Shown: positions 1 to 6,811, counted from the stretch's first letter. The stretch is DNA of 11,872 nucleotides from an uncultured Lachnospiraceae bacterium (GCA_902496125.1 CABUZU010000059.1:1-11872); one strand, 5' to 3'. Program-made: numbers and translations. The notes: generated from the sequence alone by a model not told the origin.

Positions 1-43
1 GTATTAAAAGTAGCTGTGTAAAAACAGTATTCGTGTCATGGAC

Positions 44-111
44 GCACGCTGAATCTACGAAGTAAACTATTTTATTTCGCACATCAGATGCTCGGTAATT
101 CAATTACCGAG
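44..111. repeat. Compound inverted-repeat element (two adjoining hairpins)
   Basis: Two hairpins abut here. The first, 44-91, has a 9-bp inner stem (58-66 with 71-79, loop 67-70, one G-U or A-C position depending on strand). After a 5/4-nt internal loop come a CTGA/TCAG stem (49-52 with 84-87) and an imperfect outer stem (44-47 with 88-91). The second, 91-111, is a perfect palindrome with 10-bp arms (CTCGGTAATT) around one base. No T-run follows on either strand, so neither is a good intrinsic terminator. A smaller hairpin, CTGT/ACAG, lies around 14-28. The cluster begins exactly where the small minus-strand gene stops resembling its family, so it may be a mobile or dispersed repeat. This is inference. 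Confidence 0.5.
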
Positions 112-185
112 TAGTTCACTGCATATATGATTTCAATGAGTTCGGTTCGACTCATTTTACGCAGTTCTTTTTCCTTTTCTGCCAT
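84..185 (-). pseudogene. Very short charged protein, probably a truncated small coiled-coil gene
   Basis: A 33-codon frame starts at the ATG at 185, chosen because AGAAAGG lies 8-9 nt upstream and the promoter (241-269) is upstream of it. The longer frame that begins at 302 would run through that promoter. The first 22 residues (MAEKEKELRKMSRTELIEII, then YA) look like the opening of a small coiled-coil protein that I recall as common in Lachnospiraceae. There the motif LRKMSR-ELIEIIYA is followed by tens of residues of heptad-like helix. Here the frame runs instead into the palindrome at 91-111 and stops at 84-86. Promoter and RBS are intact, so it may still be expressed as a stub. Seen: the frame, RBS and palindrome. 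Inferred: the truncation. No function can be assigned. Confidence 0.45.
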
Positions 186-240
186 AACGAAAACCTTTCT
201 ATTGTTGATGTATATTTTCAATAAAACTCTATTTGGAATT

Positions 241-269
241 ATTCTAGCACTTGGTTTTATTCGAGTCAA
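241..269 (-). promoter_or_regulatory. Sigma-A promoter of the short gene at 84-185
   Basis: On the minus strand TTGACT (264-269) is separated by 17 bp from TAGAAT (241-246), close to the sigma-A consensus. The predicted start near 234 gives a leader of about 50 nt before the ATG at 185. Confidence 0.65.
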
Positions 270-319
270 CGAATAATGTAAAATAATATTATTAAGATTC
301 AATTACGATAAAGAAACGC

Positions 320-362
320 AAAAAAAGAGTCAAAGACTGGATTTATTTAGTCTTTGACTCTT
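320..362 (-). terminator. Intrinsic terminator of tRNA-Arg
   Basis: A perfect 14-bp stem (325-338 with 349-362, arm AAGAGTCAAAGACT) with a 10-nt loop is followed on the minus strand by seven Ts (326-320). It begins 5 nt after the tRNA 3' end, so the tRNA is a single-gene unit. Confidence 0.9.
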
Positions 363-366
363 ATAA

Positions 367-440
367 CGTCCCTGACTGGAGTCGAACCAGCGGCCTTTCG
401 CTTAGGAGGCGAACGCTCTATCCTGCTGAGCTACAGAGAC
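367..440 (-). tRNA. tRNA-Arg (anticodon CCU)
   Basis: The minus strand folds into a full 74-nt cloverleaf. The acceptor stem is GTCTCTG with CAGGGAC, and the discriminator is G. The D arm is GCTC/GAGC, and the anticodon stem TTCGC/GCGAA carries loop CTCCTAA, giving anticodon CCT, which reads AGG (Arg). The T arm is GCTGG/CCAGT with loop TTCGACT. CCA is not encoded, so it must be added after transcription. The gene has its own promoter (459-487) and terminator (320-362) and stands alone, so it supplies the minor AGG-reading arginine tRNA. No sign of an integrated element using its 3' end was seen between it and the short gene downstream. Confidence 0.95.
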
Positions 441-458
441 GTATACAGTTTACCTATA

Positions 459-487
459 AGTATAGGTTATTCGAAAATAAATGTCAA
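459..487 (-). promoter_or_regulatory. Sigma-A promoter of tRNA-Arg
   Basis: On the minus strand a perfect TTGACA (482-487) is followed after 17 bp by TATACT (459-464). The predicted start is about 12 nt upstream of the mature tRNA 5' end. The -35 lies 11 bp beyond the stop codon of the DUF3881-like gene. Confidence 0.85.
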
Positions 488-497
488 GTAGAATTAA

Positions 498-1391
498 TTA
501 TTCTCGAAAAAGGACTTGACCTTGAAGCCAAATATCCCCTTTAAATCGTCTTCCAATATCGGGAACACCAAGTAAATCAGCTTGGTTAATTAGGACTTGG
601 AAATCAATGTCATTGCTTTCGACATGAAGGGAATATAATTTCTCGTTTGTAATGGTATTTTCAACCTCTTTACAATCAATGATTTCACCTACAACACTAT
701 AGTGGTCACATTCGACTCCATTTGGTATGAAACTGGTATTAACGATGGAGTAGAGGTCTTCGTTTTGAATACGGCGAATTGCAGTATTGAATAAATTCAT
801 ATCTTCCATTGTAAGGTCTTCGATGGCATCTTCATCCCCATTTTTGGCATCTTCCATTAGCTTTGCACGTTGTTTGGATAAAACCTTAAGTTTTGCTTGT
901 TCCTTTTCATTTTTTAAAACAGGAAATAGGATTTTGCCATTAGTGGATAGAGCACAAAGCCTTACAGGAAATACACCATCGGGTTTTATATAATATAGTT
1001 TAAAGCGAAGGTAGTTTGTTGGATTTTGAATATAATAAATTAATGAAATTCCTAAATTGTATTCTTCACACATTGCAGAGTATGCAGATTTATCAGAATG
1101 ACGTCTAATGCTAATTGTTAGATCACGAGGGGCAAAGTTACTAGTAACGTATGGAAAATAGTAGTCCATATGAAAATGGCCATTTCCGTCATATTCACCA
1201 AAGATTTGAATTCCGAATCCTTCACCAAAATTTTTCGATATACTAACAAGTACATCATGGTCACGATTGAATGGATCAGTATTTACTGAGTCAATTGCAT
1301 CTGGATTTTCGTAAACGAGATTGAGGAGTTGTTGAATTTCTTTATGTTTGGTATAATTGCTAAAACCGATTGCTTTTAGGTATTTATGCAT
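498..1391 (-). CDS. DUF3881-like protein of unknown function
   Basis: A 297-residue protein without signal peptide or membrane segment, so probably cytoplasmic. It opens MHKYLKAIGFSNYTKHKEIQ and resembles, from memory, the DUF3881 family largely confined to Lachnospiraceae. I know no activity for that family. Visible parts: an N-terminal helical stretch (1-30), a mixed strand-rich region with aromatic runs (about 45-160), a charged lysine/glutamate-rich helix (about 160-200), and a strand-rich C-terminus (about 220-297) containing VVGEIIDCKEVENTITNEKL, which could be a small beta-barrel. Start chosen at 1391: GAGAGGG lies about 8-12 nt upstream and the promoter 1440-1468 fits. It is divergent from the radical SAM gene and followed by the tRNA. 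The family name is moderately sure; no function is proposed. Confidence 0.8.
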   Translation of the reverse strand: MHKYLKAIGFSNYTKHKEIQQLLNLVYENPDAIDSVNTDPFNRDHDVLVSISKNFGEGFGIQIFGEYDGNGHFHMDYYFPYVTSNFAPRDLTISIRRHSDKSAYSAMCEEYNLGISLIYYIQNPTNYLRFKLYYIKPDGVFPVRLCALSTNGKILFPVLKNEKEQAKLKVLSKQRAKLMEDAKNGDEDAIEDLTMEDMNLFNTAIRRIQNEDLYSIVNTSFIPNGVECDHYSVVGEIIDCKEVENTITNEKLYSLHVESNDIDFQVLINQADLLGVPDIGRRFKGDIWLQGQVLFRE

Positions 1392-1439
1392 TTATGAAGG
1401 CCCTCTCTTTCTGTGTTGTATAATATCAACCTAAAGCGC

Positions 1440-1468
1440 ATTATATTATATGTTTGATATATTTGCAA
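1440..1468 (-). promoter_or_regulatory. Sigma-A promoter of the DUF3881-like gene
   Basis: On the minus strand TTGCAA (1463-1468) is followed after 17 bp by a perfect TATAAT (1440-1445). The predicted leader is about 40 nt. No equally good promoter was found for the divergent radical SAM gene in this gap; its RBS GGAGG is at 1485-1489. Confidence 0.65.
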
Positions 1469-1494
1469 GTGGTATTTGAGAAGTGGAGGTTTAG

Positions 1495-2427
1495 ATGGAA
1501 CATTTTTATTCATTAAATGATTGGGCAAAAGAGCATTTTAGATATAAGCTTTATAAATTAGCATTAGATGGTGGAATGACTTGTCCAAATCGAGATGGAA
1601 GTTTAGATACGAGGGGATGCATTTTTTGTAGCAAAGAGGGTAGTGGTGATTTTGCTTCAAAGTCTAAGAGTATAACGAAGCAATTACAAGAGGCAAAAGA
1701 AAAGATTCAAAAGAAGACGAATGCAACGCATTTTATCGCATATTTTCAGTCTTTTACAAATACCTATGCACCTGTTTCTTATTTAAGAAAAATTTATACC
1801 GAAGCGATGGCAGATGAACAGGTAGATATCTTGTCGATTGCGACTAGACCAGATTGCTTAGATGAAGAGGTTATGGAGCTTTTAATTGAAATGAATAAGA
1901 TAAAGCCAGTTTGGATTGAATTAGGGTTACAGACCATTCATGAAAAAACAGCAAAGTATATTAGAAGAGGATATCTCCTTTCTGTCTATGATGAGGCAAT
2001 TGAGAAGTTAAAAAAAGCAAATATGAAGGTGATTACGCATATGATAGTAGGTCTTCCAGGAGAAACGAAGGAAGATATGATAAATACTGCTCGGTATATT
2101 GCAAGGACAGACACGTTTGGAATTAAGATTCAGCTTCTTCATATTTTAGAGGGGACAGATTTACTAGAGGATTATAAGGCAGGATTATTTAAGGCTTTAG
2201 AATTTGATGAATATATAGACATTCTTTTTGATATTTTACGAGTATTGCCGCCTGATATGGTCGTGCATCGAATTACAGGAGATGGTCCTAAGAAGATTCT
2301 AAGGGCACCATTATGGAGTGCAAATAAGCGTATGGTATTAAATACCATACGCCATGAAATGAAGGTATGTGAGTTAAAGCAAGGCTCTAATTTTGAGCCT
2401 TCATCCAAACCTTCATATGATTTTTGA
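1495..2427 (+). CDS. Radical SAM protein, TIGR01212/YtqA-YhcC family (possible tRNA wobble-modification enzyme)
   Basis: 310 residues, matching the usual length of about 310 for E. coli YhcC and B. subtilis YtqA. The iron-sulfur/SAM cysteines are C30, C42 and C45 in TCPNRDGS...GCIFC, i.e. C-x11-C-x2-C, the widened spacing characteristic of this family rather than C-x3-C-x2-C. GxGE-like and barrel motifs follow: ATRPDCL near 120, WIELGLQT near 141, and HMIVGLPGETKEDM near 182. B. subtilis YtqA has been linked, as I recall, to the mnm5s2U34 tRNA wobble pathway (proposed name MnmL), working with the methylase YtqB/MnmM; no YtqB homologue lies beside it here. The start is fixed by GGAGG at 1485-1489, 5 nt before the ATG. 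Its last 41 bp overlap the 3' end of the convergent lipoprotein gene. Family certain, exact reaction not. Confidence 0.9.
   Translation: MEHFYSLNDWAKEHFRYKLYKLALDGGMTCPNRDGSLDTRGCIFCSKEGSGDFASKSKSITKQLQEAKEKIQKKTNATHFIAYFQSFTNTYAPVSYLRKIYTEAMADEQVDILSIATRPDCLDEEVMELLIEMNKIKPVWIELGLQTIHEKTAKYIRRGYLLSVYDEAIEKLKKANMKVITHMIVGLPGETKEDMINTARYIARTDTFGIKIQLLHILEGTDLLEDYKAGLFKALEFDEYIDILFDILRVLPPDMVVHRITGDGPKKILRAPLWSANKRMVLNTIRHEMKVCELKQGSNFEPSSKPSYDF
2328..2352. repeat. Perfect 25-bp palindrome inside the radical SAM gene
   Basis: GCGTATGGTATT (2328-2339) and its exact reverse complement (2341-2352) flank one A. It lies in codons for KRMVLNTIR near the protein's C-terminus. No T-run follows, so it is not an intrinsic terminator. 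Confidence 0.7.
2381..2401 (-). terminator. Weak hairpin at the convergent gene ends
   Basis: AAGGCTC (2381-2387) pairs with GAGCCTT (2395-2401) around a 7-nt loop, spanning the stop codon of the DUF885 gene (2387-2389). On the minus strand it is followed by GCTTTAACTC, only a poor T-tract. It is the only candidate terminator between the two convergent genes. Confidence 0.25.
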
Positions 2428-4096
2428 TGACCCAAAATGGAGCTTCGCCGATATCAAGGAGAAAGGTGTGAAACTTTTTGATATCGATGTGGGAGTCCAT
2501 TGCTTCTTGTTTTAAATCCATAATCTCAAGATATCCAATATAGTATTCAAGATAGTTTGCAGGTCTAGAAATCATTGTATGATAAAAATCTTTAAGTTCT
2601 GAGTCGCTTAGTGTAAAGAAGGAGGAGATAAAGTCCTTAAATTCATCAACAGACCAACCATCATAGTTGATATACATATCACTTAAGCAGTAAACTGCCA
2701 TCGTAACAGAAGAATTTAATTGAACCAATTCATTTAAATCAGAAGAATTGTCAAAGGAGTAGGAATAAAATTCACTATAAGTTGCCCAACCTTCGGTATA
2801 TCCAATCCAATTTAAAAGACTTCGAATCGGTGGCTGATTTTTCTCATTTAAATAAACTCTTTGATACATATGACCAGGAATCCCTTCATGTGCAAGGGTT
2901 GCATAGAGATTTTTTTGGTTGCTTTGTTCCTTCGAAGAGTTTACATAAATGATATTATCCTCTGGCTTATCGATTGGCGAATGCATATAGTAAGCAGGAC
3001 TTACAATCGATTGTAAGGAAGAGGGGACTTCTTTAATTTCATAGGAAATATCTGTTTTTAACGAAGGAAAATCGGATGAAATTTTCTTAGATAAATCGGT
3101 TAAAATCTCAGTAGGTTCGGTTAAGGTAAATGAAAAATCATTTGCTTTCGTAGAAAGGCTGGCATCCTTTTTTATTAGTTCCTGCATTTTTTTTGCATCT
3201 GATTTTAACTGAGAATAGACCTTACTTTCTAATTTGTGTATCGAAGTATCCGAACCGGTAGCAGATTTTACTAAGAGTTCATAATATTTTTTACCTTGTG
3301 GTAATTTACAGAGGCCTTCGTTGTTTTTACCGCTTCCTTTTAAATTATTTAATCCAGAAGCTAAATTTTTATAGGCTGGAATTACAACATTATTTACAAG
3401 TGTCTCATTTTTATCTTCATAAGAGGTGATTTTTTCTTTACTTAAATCAAGCGTTTCTAATCGTTCGTTAAAGGTTTCAAATAAAGGAGCATCGGATGCA
3501 ATCGTATTACATTCCTCTATTACATCTTCTAAAATTTCATCATTCATAAAGAGTCCAAGACTAGATTTCTTTGTTTCATAATCTAAAAGCTTTTTTAAAT
3601 AATCATCTACGTCATCTAAAAGAGTTAAATAGTCTTTTACATCTTGTTCATTATAAAAGGCATATTCAGATAAAGTGATTGGAAGATTAATATGAATGCC
3701 AATTAAAGGTTGGAGAGGTTCGCTATAATATTGATATTTATCCATATCGACTGATAATTCTAAACTCGCTTCTAGTACATCGAAAGTAACTTGTTGGTCT
3801 TTTGAGAGGGTACCATAATCAAAGGATTCAAGTTGTTTTAACGTATCTGTATAATCCTTAGAATCACCTATTTCTCCAAGTGTAATGGGATAGTTTTCAA
3901 TTCCATAGGCACTGGGGTCTGTAATAGTATAGTGAAGAGTTAAGGTATCAGAAATTACCTCTTCTTTAAATAGTTGGTCAATAAATTCATTAAATGAAGT
4001 ATTTTCTGAACTGGAGTACACTTCATAGTTTTTACCATTTGTACTACTACAACCGACTAGACAAATGATTAATGGAAATAAAAGTAATTTTTTCAT
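2387..4096 (-). CDS. DUF885-family lipoprotein (putative zinc metallopeptidase)
   Basis: 569 residues. A lipoprotein signal (MKKLLLFPLIICLVGC, lipobox LVGC, lipidated C16) places it on the outer face of the membrane. The C-terminal half carries the DUF885 signature HEGIPGH (H403, E404, H409), followed by YTEGWATYSE (E435). This arrangement suggests a gluzincin-like zinc site and peptidase activity; the substrate is unknown. The N-terminal 300 residues are helical and charged. No Shine-Dalgarno is visible before the ATG at 4096: the preceding bases are AT-only apart from GTG, and an in-frame TGA blocks any longer start. The ATG lies only 17 nt after the stem of the flavodiiron terminator, and no promoter was found, so expression may rely on read-through. 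The 3' end overlaps the radical SAM gene by 41 bp. Confidence 0.88.
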   Translation of the reverse strand: MKKLLLFPLIICLVGCSSTNGKNYEVYSSSENTSFNEFIDQLFKEEVISDTLTLHYTITDPSAYGIENYPITLGEIGDSKDYTDTLKQLESFDYGTLSKDQQVTFDVLEASLELSVDMDKYQYYSEPLQPLIGIHINLPITLSEYAFYNEQDVKDYLTLLDDVDDYLKKLLDYETKKSSLGLFMNDEILEDVIEECNTIASDAPLFETFNERLETLDLSKEKITSYEDKNETLVNNVVIPAYKNLASGLNNLKGSGKNNEGLCKLPQGKKYYELLVKSATGSDTSIHKLESKVYSQLKSDAKKMQELIKKDASLSTKANDFSFTLTEPTEILTDLSKKISSDFPSLKTDISYEIKEVPSSLQSIVSPAYYMHSPIDKPEDNIIYVNSSKEQSNQKNLYATLAHEGIPGHMYQRVYLNEKNQPPIRSLLNWIGYTEGWATYSEFYSYSFDNSSDLNELVQLNSSVTMAVYCLSDMYINYDGWSVDEFKDFISSFFTLSDSELKDFYHTMISRPANYLEYYIGYLEIMDLKQEAMDSHIDIKKFHTFLLDIGEAPFWVIKNHMKVWMKAQN

Positions 4097-4112
4097 AATA
4101 TAATGTATTCAC

Positions 4113-4141
4113 AAAAAGGGATGACTAGAATAGCCATCCCT
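4113..4141 (-). terminator. Intrinsic terminator of the flavodiiron gene
   Basis: An 11-bp stem with one G-U pair (4131-4141 with 4117-4127) and a 3-nt loop is followed on the minus strand by five Ts. It begins 8 nt after the stop codon. The last Ts are only 16 nt upstream of the next ATG (4096). Confidence 0.85.
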
Positions 4142-4148
4142 AAAAAAA

Positions 4149-5939
4149 TTATCCAATTGGTTCAAAATCAGCAACGCCGTGTTTGCAAAGTGGGCAAATA
4201 TAATCATCAGGAAGTTCTTCGCCTTCATAAATGAATCCACAAACTTTACATACCCAACCTTTCTTACCTTCGGTATCTGGTTTTGGTTTAACATTGTTCT
4301 GATAGTAAGTGTAGGTCATAGTCTCAAGTGGAGAAATTACACGAGATTCTGTTACGCTACAGATGAACATTCCATGAGTTCCAAGGTCAATGTAATTTTC
4401 GACTTTTAATGAGAAGAATGCATTGATGTAACGAGGTAGGAATGCTAGACCATTGTCAGAACGAAGAACATCCATTCCTGCAAATTTATCAACAGTTCTA
4501 CCACTTTGGAATCCGAAGTTCTCAAAAACAGAGAATGGAGCAGCAGTTGAGAGGCAGTTTACATTTAAAATACCAGTCTGTTTAATTACATGGTGAGAAT
4601 AGTTTTGCTTATTAATATTAACTGCAATTCGATGAGGAGTATCGGTAAGCTGTACTACTGTGTTTACAATCAAACCGTTATCTCTCTTACCATCGTTAGA
4701 GGTTACAACATAAAGTCCATATCCAATATTGAAAAGGGCATTTAAATTGTTTTTATTAGCAGTTTCACTGCTTTGTTCAATATATTCATTGCACATTTCA
4801 TCTGCTAATGCTTCTAATTGAGCTGAGCTTTCTTCACTAAGAGCAGATTTAATCGTAACTTTATTTTTAGCGAAGGTTAAATTCTTAGAACCTTCAAACA
4901 TCTTAGTCATAACTTTGGCTGCAAGTGGAGCCCAAGAACCATTTTCAATTAAACCAACGGTACGGTTCTGATAATTACGTTCGGTTAAATGGTCGATGAA
5001 TTCTCTCATAAATGGGAAGATTTCAGCGTTATAAGTGGTGGTAGCTAAGATTAATTTATTGTAGCGGAAAGCATCGCCAACAGCTGCGGACATATCGTCA
5101 CGAGCAAGGTCGTATACTACTACGTTTGGACATCCTTTTGCTCTTAATTTTTCAGCAAAAATTTCAACTGCTTTCTTAGTATGTCCGTATACAGAAGTAT
5201 AAGCAACGACAATACCTTCTGCTTCTGGAGTATAAGAAGACCATTTATCATAAAGACCGATATAGTAACCAAGATTTTCTTTTAAAACAGGTCCATGTAA
5301 AGGACAGATTGTCTGGATATCTAAGGTAGCAGCTTTCTTTAATAGGTTTTGAACTTGCTTACCATATTTACCTACAATACCGATGAAATATCTACGAGCT
5401 TCATCTGCCCAATCTTCTTCAACATCTAAAGCACCGAATTTACCAAATCCATCAGCAGCAAATAATACTTTATCTAAAACATCGTAAGTTACGATAACCT
5501 CTGGCCAGTGAACCATAGGAGCTTCAACGAAAGCTAGAGTGTGTTTACCTAAGCTAAGGGTAGAGCCTTCTGCAACTACTACTTGTCTGTCAGCAAAATC
5601 TGTTCCAAAGAATTGTTTCATCATTGCAAATGCCTTAACACTAGAGACGATAGTAGTGTCAGTATATACGTTCATGAAATTTGCAATATTAGCAGCATGG
5701 TCAGGTTCCATATGCTGAATGATTAAATAGTCAGGTTTCTTACCTTCTAAAACATTCTCAATATTATCAAGCCATTCATGAGTGAAATGAGCGTCAACAG
5801 TGTCCATTACAGCAATCTTCTCGTCCATAATTACATAAGAGTTATAAGACATTCCGTTCTTTACTACATATTGTCCTTCGAATAAATCTACTTGATGGTC
5901 ATTTACACCTACGTATTTAATGTCGTTCGTAATAAACAT
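4149..5939 (-). CDS. Flavodiiron protein with flavin-reductase and rubredoxin domains (O2/NO reductase)
   Basis: 596 residues in four modules. (1) A metallo-beta-lactamase-like diiron domain, about 1-240, with every expected ligand: H76-x-E78-x-D80-H81, H144, D163 and H215. (2) A flavodoxin domain, about 243-390, with FMN loop YTSVYGHT. (3) A flavin reductase-like domain, about 400-545. (4) A short rubredoxin, about 561-596, with C564-x2-C567 and C582-x2-C585; the 14-residue gap makes it rubrerythrin-like rather than the longer classic type. Family knowledge: the diiron site reduces O2 to water and/or NO to N2O, fed by FMN. The two extra modules could bring electrons from NAD(P)H inside one chain, so this is a largely self-sufficient scavenger in the cytoplasm of an anaerobe. 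Start supported by AGGAGG (5949-5954) and the promoter at 5981-6009. It has its own terminator, so it is a single-gene unit. Confidence 0.95.
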   Translation of the reverse strand: MFITNDIKYVGVNDHQVDLFEGQYVVKNGMSYNSYVIMDEKIAVMDTVDAHFTHEWLDNIENVLEGKKPDYLIIQHMEPDHAANIANFMNVYTDTTIVSSVKAFAMMKQFFGTDFADRQVVVAEGSTLSLGKHTLAFVEAPMVHWPEVIVTYDVLDKVLFAADGFGKFGALDVEEDWADEARRYFIGIVGKYGKQVQNLLKKAATLDIQTICPLHGPVLKENLGYYIGLYDKWSSYTPEAEGIVVAYTSVYGHTKKAVEIFAEKLRAKGCPNVVVYDLARDDMSAAVGDAFRYNKLILATTTYNAEIFPFMREFIDHLTERNYQNRTVGLIENGSWAPLAAKVMTKMFEGSKNLTFAKNKVTIKSALSEESSAQLEALADEMCNEYIEQSSETANKNNLNALFNIGYGLYVVTSNDGKRDNGLIVNTVVQLTDTPHRIAVNINKQNYSHHVIKQTGILNVNCLSTAAPFSVFENFGFQSGRTVDKFAGMDVLRSDNGLAFLPRYINAFFSLKVENYIDLGTHGMFICSVTESRVISPLETMTYTYYQNNVKPKPDTEGKKGWVCKVCGFIYEGEELPDDYICPLCKHGVADFEPIG

Positions 5940-5980
5940 ATATAAAATCCTCCTAACTGTGCTGTTTGCTTGTTGTCTTC

Positions 5981-6009
5981 ATTATACATAATTTACAAAT
6001 ATTAGTAAA
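5981..6009 (-). promoter_or_regulatory. Sigma-A promoter of the flavodiiron gene
   Basis: On the minus strand TTTACT (6004-6009) is followed after 17 bp by TATAAT (5981-5986). The predicted leader is about 35 nt. The paired palindromes at 6023-6060 lie just upstream of its -35. Confidence 0.7.
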
Positions 6010-6022
6010 GTGTATTTATTTA

Positions 6023-6060
6023 TGTACTTAAAAAAGTACACTCTGGACTAAAATAGTCCA
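6023..6060. promoter_or_regulatory. Pair of related palindromic operators
   Basis: Palindrome 1, 6023-6040, is TGTACTT-AAAA-AAGTACA with perfect 7-bp arms. Palindrome 2, 6044-6060, is TGGACTA-AAA-TAGTCCA, also perfect. Read on the minus strand both follow the pattern AGTG-ACT-(T-rich)-AGT-CA, so they look like two copies of one operator. Their centres are about 20.5 bp apart, two helical turns, which puts two dimers on one DNA face. They lie upstream of the flavodiiron -35 and 13 bp before the hisB -35. The core ACT-TTTT-AGT resembles, from memory, sites of HxlR/YodB (DUF24) redox regulators; this assignment is weak. Confidence 0.55.
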
Positions 6061-6072
6061 CTTTAAAACAAA

Positions 6073-6101
6073 TTGCATATTAGAGGCATTTCTGCTATGA
6101 T
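6073..6101 (+). promoter_or_regulatory. Sigma-A promoter of hisB
   Basis: TTGCAT (6073-6078) is followed after 17 bp by TATGAT (6096-6101), with an extended -10 TGC before it. The leader is about 26 nt and there is a strong AGGGGAGGA RBS at 6118-6125. No T-box or attenuator-like structure fits in so short a leader. Confidence 0.7.
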
Positions 6102-6133
6102 TAAATTAACGATAAACAGGGGAGGAATTACAA

Positions 6134-6727
6134 ATGGACGCAAGAATTGCAGTAGTTGAAAGAAAGACAAAAGAAACTGATATTACACTTGCTTTAAATT
6201 TAGATGGAAGTGGAAAAACAAATATTCATACAGGTATTGGTTTTTTTGACCATATGTTAAATGGATTTGCAAGACATGGACTTTTTGATTTAGATTTAGA
6301 ATGTAAGGGAGACTTAGAGGTAGATTCTCATCATACAATTGAGGATTGCGGAATTGTATTGGGAGAGGCAATTAAGAAGGCAATTGGCGATAAGAAAGCA
6401 ATTAAACGATATGGACATATGATTTTACCAATGGATGAAGCTTTGATTTTATGCGCAGTGGATTTATCCGGTCGTCCTTATTTTGTACACGATGTAAATT
6501 ATACCGTTCCTAAGATTGGAGAAATGGATACAGAGATGATTCGTGATTTCTTTTATTCCATTTCTTATGCAGCAGCAATGAATTTACATTTTAAGCAAAT
6601 TTCTGGTAGCAATAATCATCATATTGCAGAAGGTAGCTTTAAAGCATTTGGAAAAGCACTTGATATGGCAACAATGCATGAAGAACGATTAAATGGAAGT
6701 GTGTGGTCTACAAAGGGAAGTTTGTAA
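6134..6727 (+). CDS. hisB: Imidazoleglycerol-phosphate dehydratase
   Basis: 197 residues, full length for the single-function enzyme (about 195-200). It dehydrates imidazole glycerol phosphate to imidazole acetol phosphate in histidine synthesis, in the cytoplasm. The metal-binding signatures are visible: GFFDHMLNGFARHGLFD (37-53), DSHHTIEDCG with H66 and H67, and SGSNNHHIAEGSFKA with H162, H163 and E166. These two His-His motifs bind the paired manganese ions. There is no fused histidinol-phosphatase domain. The ATG at 6134 has RBS AGGGGAGGA 8 nt upstream. It stands apart from any other his gene in this window and has its own promoter, so it is either a displaced single gene or one of several dispersed his genes. 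Its transcript would end at the terminator at 6812-6846, which it shares with the antisense RNA. Confidence 0.97.
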   Translation: MDARIAVVERKTKETDITLALNLDGSGKTNIHTGIGFFDHMLNGFARHGLFDLDLECKGDLEVDSHHTIEDCGIVLGEAIKKAIGDKKAIKRYGHMILPMDEALILCAVDLSGRPYFVHDVNYTVPKIGEMDTEMIRDFFYSISYAAAMNLHFKQISGSNNHHIAEGSFKAFGKALDMATMHEERLNGSVWSTKGSL

Positions 6728-6741
6728 GAGAAAAAAGCATA

Positions 6742-6770
6742 TTGATTTTGAAGGTTGCATATGATATACT
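6742..6770 (+). promoter_or_regulatory. Promoter of the antisense (antitoxin) RNA
   Basis: TTGATT (6742-6747) is followed after 17 bp by TATACT (6765-6770), with an extended -10 TGA before it. It begins 15 bp after the hisB stop. No frame of its own follows; the transcript meets a terminator after about 35 nt. Confidence 0.75.
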
Positions 6771-6780
6771 AGGAGTAGCT

Positions 6781-6807
6781 AATGAAAGAAGTATAATTTG
6801 CTAACAC
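6781..6807 (+). repeat. Direct repeat, copy in the antisense RNA 5' end
   Basis: AATGAAAGAAGTATA, then ATT, then TGCTAACAC. It matches the copy at 6955-6982 in 24 bases; only the 3-4 bases covering the toxin start codon differ. Confidence 0.9.
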
Positions 6808-6811
6808 AAAA

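Noticed and set aside
44..111. Intrinsic terminator for the short gene
   Set aside because: The hairpins are strong, but no T-run follows on either strand.
186..302. Upstream extension of the short minus-strand gene, with a start at 302
   Set aside because: The segment contains a near-consensus promoter (241-269) and no RBS. The ATG at 185 has AGAAAGG in the right place.
2172..2435. 87-codon minus-strand frame inside the radical SAM gene
   Set aside because: It lies opposite conserved radical SAM coding sequence, has no RBS and resembles no family. It is an antisense shadow.
5940..6133. Riboswitch or attenuator in the flavodiiron-hisB gap
   Set aside because: The palindromes lie upstream of both predicted transcription starts, so they would not be in either mRNA leader, and the leaders are only 25-40 nt. 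They fit operators better.
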